A stretch of 35,155 nucleotides of DNA from Clostridiales bacterium. GTDB taxonomy: Bacteria; Bacillota; Clostridia; Lachnospirales; Lachnospiraceae. The DNA is taken from positions 1-35,155 of the forward strand of contig JAAYJU010000142.1 in assembly GCA_012522735.1 (NCBI GenBank). Direction: 5' to 3'. Below, piece by piece: positions 32,892 through 35,155 of the stretch. The position numbers and the translations under genes were made by a program. Below the pieces are notes generated by a model. That model was given only the letters and a program-made list of their open reading frames with translations, was not told where the DNA came from and made no database searches. Numbering within the stretch: the stretch's first letter is position 1; each line of letters starts with the position of its first letter.

Positions 32892-34130
32892 ATGGCGGTT
32901 GTAAAACCATTTATATGCACCAGACCAAAGCCGTCTGTTGCTCATAAAATTGCAGCACTACCCTATGATGTATATAATCGTGAGGAAGCAAAGGAGGAAG
33001 TACTAAAGGAGCCCTTGTCTTTCCTTAGAATTGACCGTGCAGAGACTAACTTTTCTGATGACGTGGACACATATGATGCTAAGGTCTACAGGAAGGCAAA
33101 AGAGCTTTTAGATGAGATGATAAACCAGGGCAACCTCCTGGTTGATGAAAATGAATGCTATTATGTCTATGAACTGGTCATGGATGGTAGATTACAGACC
33201 GGTATCGTTGCCTGTGCGTCTATAGAGGATTATCTTAATAATGTTATAAAGAAGCATGAAAACACCAGAGAAGATAAGGAGCTGGACAGAATATGTCATG
33301 TGGATGTCACTAATGCACAGACAGGACCAATTTTCCTTGCCTATCGTTCTCGTGAGGAAATCAATGCTCTGGTAGAGGAGACTAAGAAGGAGGAGCCCCT
33401 TTACTACTTTACTTCAGCCGATGACATAGGTCATCATGTATGGAGAATTTCAGAAATAGAGAAGGTTAGCTTTCTTAAGGAGGCATTTTCTAAGGTTTCT
33501 GATATATATATTGCTGATGGACACCACAGATCAGCTTCAGCAGTCAAGGTGGGACTAAAAAGAAGGAAGGAAAATCCGGGTTATTTGGGAACGGAGAGCT
33601 TTAATTATTTTCTTTCTGTCTTATTTCCTCATGACCAGCTTATGATTCTGCCCTATAACAGGGCGGTAAAGGACTTAAATGGACTTAGCAAGGAAGAGTT
33701 TCTTGATAAGATAAAGGAGAATTTCGAGCTAAATGAGCAGGGAGCTATGCCTTATAATCCACAGGAGAAGGCATCATTTGGGATGTTTTTAGACGGTATT
33801 TGGTATCAACTAAAGGCTAAAGAGGTTATAAGAAGCATTATGGACCCTGTTGATTCACTAGATGTATCCATATTGCAGGATTATCTACTGCACCCCATAC
33901 TGGGTATTGGAGATCCGAGAGTAGATAAAAGAATTGATTTTATAGGGGGAATTAGAGGTCTTAAGGAACTGGAAAGACGCGCGTCAAAGGATATGCGTGT
34001 CGCCTTCTCCATGTATCCAACATCTATAAATGAATTGTTTGCTGTATCGGATGCAGGAAAGCTTATGCCTCCGAAATCTACATGGTTTGAACCCAAGCTT
34101 CGAAGTGGTTTGTTTATACACTCACTCTAA
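32892..34130 (+). CDS. DUF1015 family protein
   Basis: A 412-residue soluble protein of the DUF1015 family (COG4198), function not established. Typical segments are VVKPFICTRPKPSVAHKIAA at the start, ALPYDVYNREEA, VIKKHENTREDKELDR around residue 120, and YIADGHHRSASAVKVGLKRR around residue 210. The Asp-Gly-His-His-Arg at 209-213 recalls the catalytic Asp-Gly-His/Arg motif of ParB-type nucleotide-using enzymes such as serine kinase SerK. This is a sequence impression, not a proven relation. The gene follows serC-serA after a terminator and shares their unusual leader repeats, which suggests a role near serine or phosphoglycerate metabolism. The ATG follows AGGAGG by 8 bases. Confidence 0.85.
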   Translation: MAVVKPFICTRPKPSVAHKIAALPYDVYNREEAKEEVLKEPLSFLRIDRAETNFSDDVDTYDAKVYRKAKELLDEMINQGNLLVDENECYYVYELVMDGRLQTGIVACASIEDYLNNVIKKHENTREDKELDRICHVDVTNAQTGPIFLAYRSREEINALVEETKKEEPLYYFTSADDIGHHVWRISEIEKVSFLKEAFSKVSDIYIADGHHRSASAVKVGLKRRKENPGYLGTESFNYFLSVLFPHDQLMILPYNRAVKDLNGLSKEEFLDKIKENFELNEQGAMPYNPQEKASFGMFLDGIWYQLKAKEVIRSIMDPVDSLDVSILQDYLLHPILGIGDPRVDKRIDFIGGIRGLKELERRASKDMRVAFSMYPTSINELFAVSDAGKLMPPKSTWFEPKLRSGLFIHSL

Positions 34131-34227
34131 AACTATAATATAATAATAGGTTCTGGAATTAATAGGCATAAGATGTTATTATTAATAATGTGACATATAA
34201 ACATATACAAAAGGAGGATATACACAC

Positions 34228-34821
34228 ATGGGTAATTTAAGAGGAACGAAAACATTAGAGAACTTAATGAAGTCATTTGCAGGTGAGTCTCAGGCTAGAT
34301 TGAGATATACCTACTTTGCTTCTGTTGCGGGTAAAGAGGGTTATAAACAGATTCAAAATATATTTATGGAGACCGCCGAGAATGAGAAGGAGCACGCAAA
34401 GGTATTTATGAAGCTAGCTTTACAATACCTTGATGGCGAGAACCCTGCACCGGTAGAAATAAATGCTACATATCCCTTTGCCTACGCGGACACATTAGCT
34501 AATTTAAGGTCTGCAGCAGACGGAGAGCATGAAGAGGCAGAGGTTGACTATCCTGCTTTTGCAAAGGCAGCTAAGGAAGAGGGCTTTGATGATATTGCAG
34601 AACGTTTCCTGCTTATTGCTGAGGTAGAAAAGCATCATGAGGAAAGATATCTTAAGTTATTAGAAAACATTGAGAACGGTAAAGTGTTCAAAAAGGATAG
34701 CAAAGAATTATGGAAATGTCTTAATTGCGGTTATATCCATGAGGGAGATGCTGCACCTGATATTTGTCCTGCATGCGTACATTCACAGGCTTACTTCCAG
34801 CTTCTTGACGATTGCTTCTAA
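34228..34821 (+). CDS. rbr: Rubrerythrin
   Basis: A 197-residue non-haem di-iron protein that reduces hydrogen peroxide in anaerobes. The N-terminal ferritin-like bundle contains the metal ligands: SFAGESQARLRYTYFA (Glu), METAENEKEHAKVFMKLA (Glu and Glu-x-x-His), GEHEEAEVDYPAFA, and LLIAEVEKHHEERYLKLL. The C-terminal rubredoxin domain has Cys 164, 167, 180 and 183 in WKCLNCGYIHEGDAAPDIC and PACVHSQAYF. The one departure from the usual sequence is Ser-Gln in place of the common His-Pro-x pattern before Ala-Tyr-Phe. AAGGAGG precedes the ATG. It is monocistronic, ended by a strong hairpin terminator. Confidence 0.95.
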   Translation: MGNLRGTKTLENLMKSFAGESQARLRYTYFASVAGKEGYKQIQNIFMETAENEKEHAKVFMKLALQYLDGENPAPVEINATYPFAYADTLANLRSAADGEHEEAEVDYPAFAKAAKEEGFDDIAERFLLIAEVEKHHEERYLKLLENIENGKVFKKDSKELWKCLNCGYIHEGDAAPDICPACVHSQAYFQLLDDCF

Positions 34822-34832
34822 AACAATGAACA

Positions 34833-34852
34833 TTTGGTACTAGGCACCATAA
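34833..34852 (+). repeat. Diverged arm of the GGTGCCTGACACC repeat
   Basis: TTTGGTACTAGGCACCATAA lines up with TAATGGTGTCAGGCACCATT of copy I, keeping TGGT and AGGCACCAT. It is a single arm with no partner nearby and may be the remnant of an element. Confidence 0.35.
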
Positions 34853-34861
34853 GCATAAAAG

Positions 34862-34893
34862 AAGAACCGTTCATCCGTGGACGGTTCTTTTAT
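34862..34893 (+). terminator. Rho-independent terminator of the rubrerythrin gene
   Basis: AAGAACCGT at 34862-34870 pairs with ACGGTTCTT at 34881-34889, followed by TTA and more T. The stem extends into the stop codon of the small ORF on the opposite strand and could end that transcript too. Confidence 0.87.
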
Positions 34894-34970
34894 TTAAATC
34901 TCCCAGACAAATCATTAAATCTCCCAGACAAATCTTGTAGCAATTCCATTATTTTGTCTTCTTTGTTCAT
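34890..34970 (-). CDS. Tiny coiled-coil-like peptide (26 aa), possible gene remnant
   Basis: A 26-residue frame beginning MNKEDKIMELLQ with AAAGGAGG 6 bases upstream and a good promoter about 20 bases further. The DNA has two identical-length 21-base units in a row (34896-34916 and 34917-34937), encoding DLSGRFN and DLSGRFK. The 'DxxSRF' heptad-like pattern is that of longer coiled-coil proteins with repeated heptads in this bacterial group, so this may be a gene shortened by repeat loss and a stop. The signals for expression are intact. No function can be given. Confidence 0.5.
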   Translation of the reverse strand: MNKEDKIMELLQDLSGRFNDLSGRFK

Positions 34971-34990
34971 AGATAACCTCCTTTCTCTTT

Positions 34991-35019
34991 ATTATATCCT
35001 GTGATATTTATATATGCAA
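34991..35019 (-). promoter_or_regulatory. Promoter of the tiny minus-strand ORF
   Basis: On the minus strand, TTGCAT (35019-35014), a spacer of exactly 17 bases and a perfect TATAAT (34996-34991) stand about 20 bases before the ORF start. The AAAGGAGG site fits between them. Confidence 0.62.
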
Positions 35020-35155
35020 TATGATATAATCTTGAGTTTCCGCACTTTTATCCACAAGTACTCATTTTAGGCGATTTGTTATAAACAACTTTTAGAAAAT
35101 GCCCAAAACTTAAGGAAATCCTCTCTGTTTTGTAGTAAAATTAATTCATCACAAA
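35020..35155. other. Window edge, no gene recognised
   Basis: This AT-rich end shows no coding frame with a ribosome site. A single TTATCCACA, identical to a consensus DnaA box, is at 35048-35056, with a poorer TTATAAACA at 35079-35087. No other origin feature is visible. Confidence 0.5.

Noticed and set aside
35048-35087. DnaA boxes suggesting a replication origin at the right edge
   Set aside because: There is only one consensus box and one poor match, with no dnaA, dnaN or AT-rich unwinding array in view.

Overview
The window looks like chromosomal DNA of a low-GC, anaerobic, probably spore-forming clostridium, most likely from the Lachnospiraceae. The grounds are the AT-rich sequence with strong AGGAGG ribosome sites, a YtvI-type sporulation membrane protein, DUF1540 and DUF2935 proteins, a rubrerythrin, a bacterial serpin and archaeal-type LeuC/LeuD subunits. 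Family placement is an inference; no rRNA gene body is present to confirm it.

Layout. (1) 1-331: a minus-strand sequence resembling an rRNA operon leader, with a promoter that overlaps a dyad. (2) 332-2152: a serpin lipoprotein followed by a membrane-anchored gene broken by one amber codon. (3) 2237-7300: an accessory island of same-strand genes of mostly unknown function: a second amber-broken gene, an HNH-like protein, an HTH-like protein, a 102-residue protein and a SAM methyltransferase. They are separated by a recurring short intergenic sequence and the island ends at GC-rich hairpins and a tRNA-Gly(GCC). (4) 7724-13139: nitroreductase and AraC regulator, divergent from a heterodimeric ABC exporter. 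(5) 13306-17859: an SH3 lipoprotein, then a LysR regulator divergent from leuB-leuC-leuD. (6) 18028-22489: M28 peptidase, EamA protein, LysM/Met-rich protein, DUF2935 protein and DUF1540 protein. (7) 22500-25514: a MITE-like hairpin element, then ytvI, a DUF47 protein and a PiT phosphate transporter on the minus strand. (8) 25806-29907: ilvD-ilvB-araD. (9) 30123-34130: serC-serA and a DUF1015 gene, each group preceded by tandem hairpin copies of its own ribosome-binding region. (10) 34228-35155: rubrerythrin and a tiny minus-strand ORF.

How the genes work together. IlvB and IlvD carry out the first and third steps toward the branched-chain 2-keto acids, and LeuB, LeuC and LeuD the later leucine steps; leuA, ilvC, ilvN and ilvE are not in the window. 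SerC and SerA supply serine from 3-phosphoglycerate, and the DUF1015 gene beside them shares their unusual leader element. The PiT transporter and its DUF47 partner form a phosphate uptake pair.

The two most unusual signals are the 48-50 bp tandem Shine-Dalgarno hairpins in front of serC and the DUF1015 gene, and the repeat-delimited cassette-like array at 2.2-7.3 kb.
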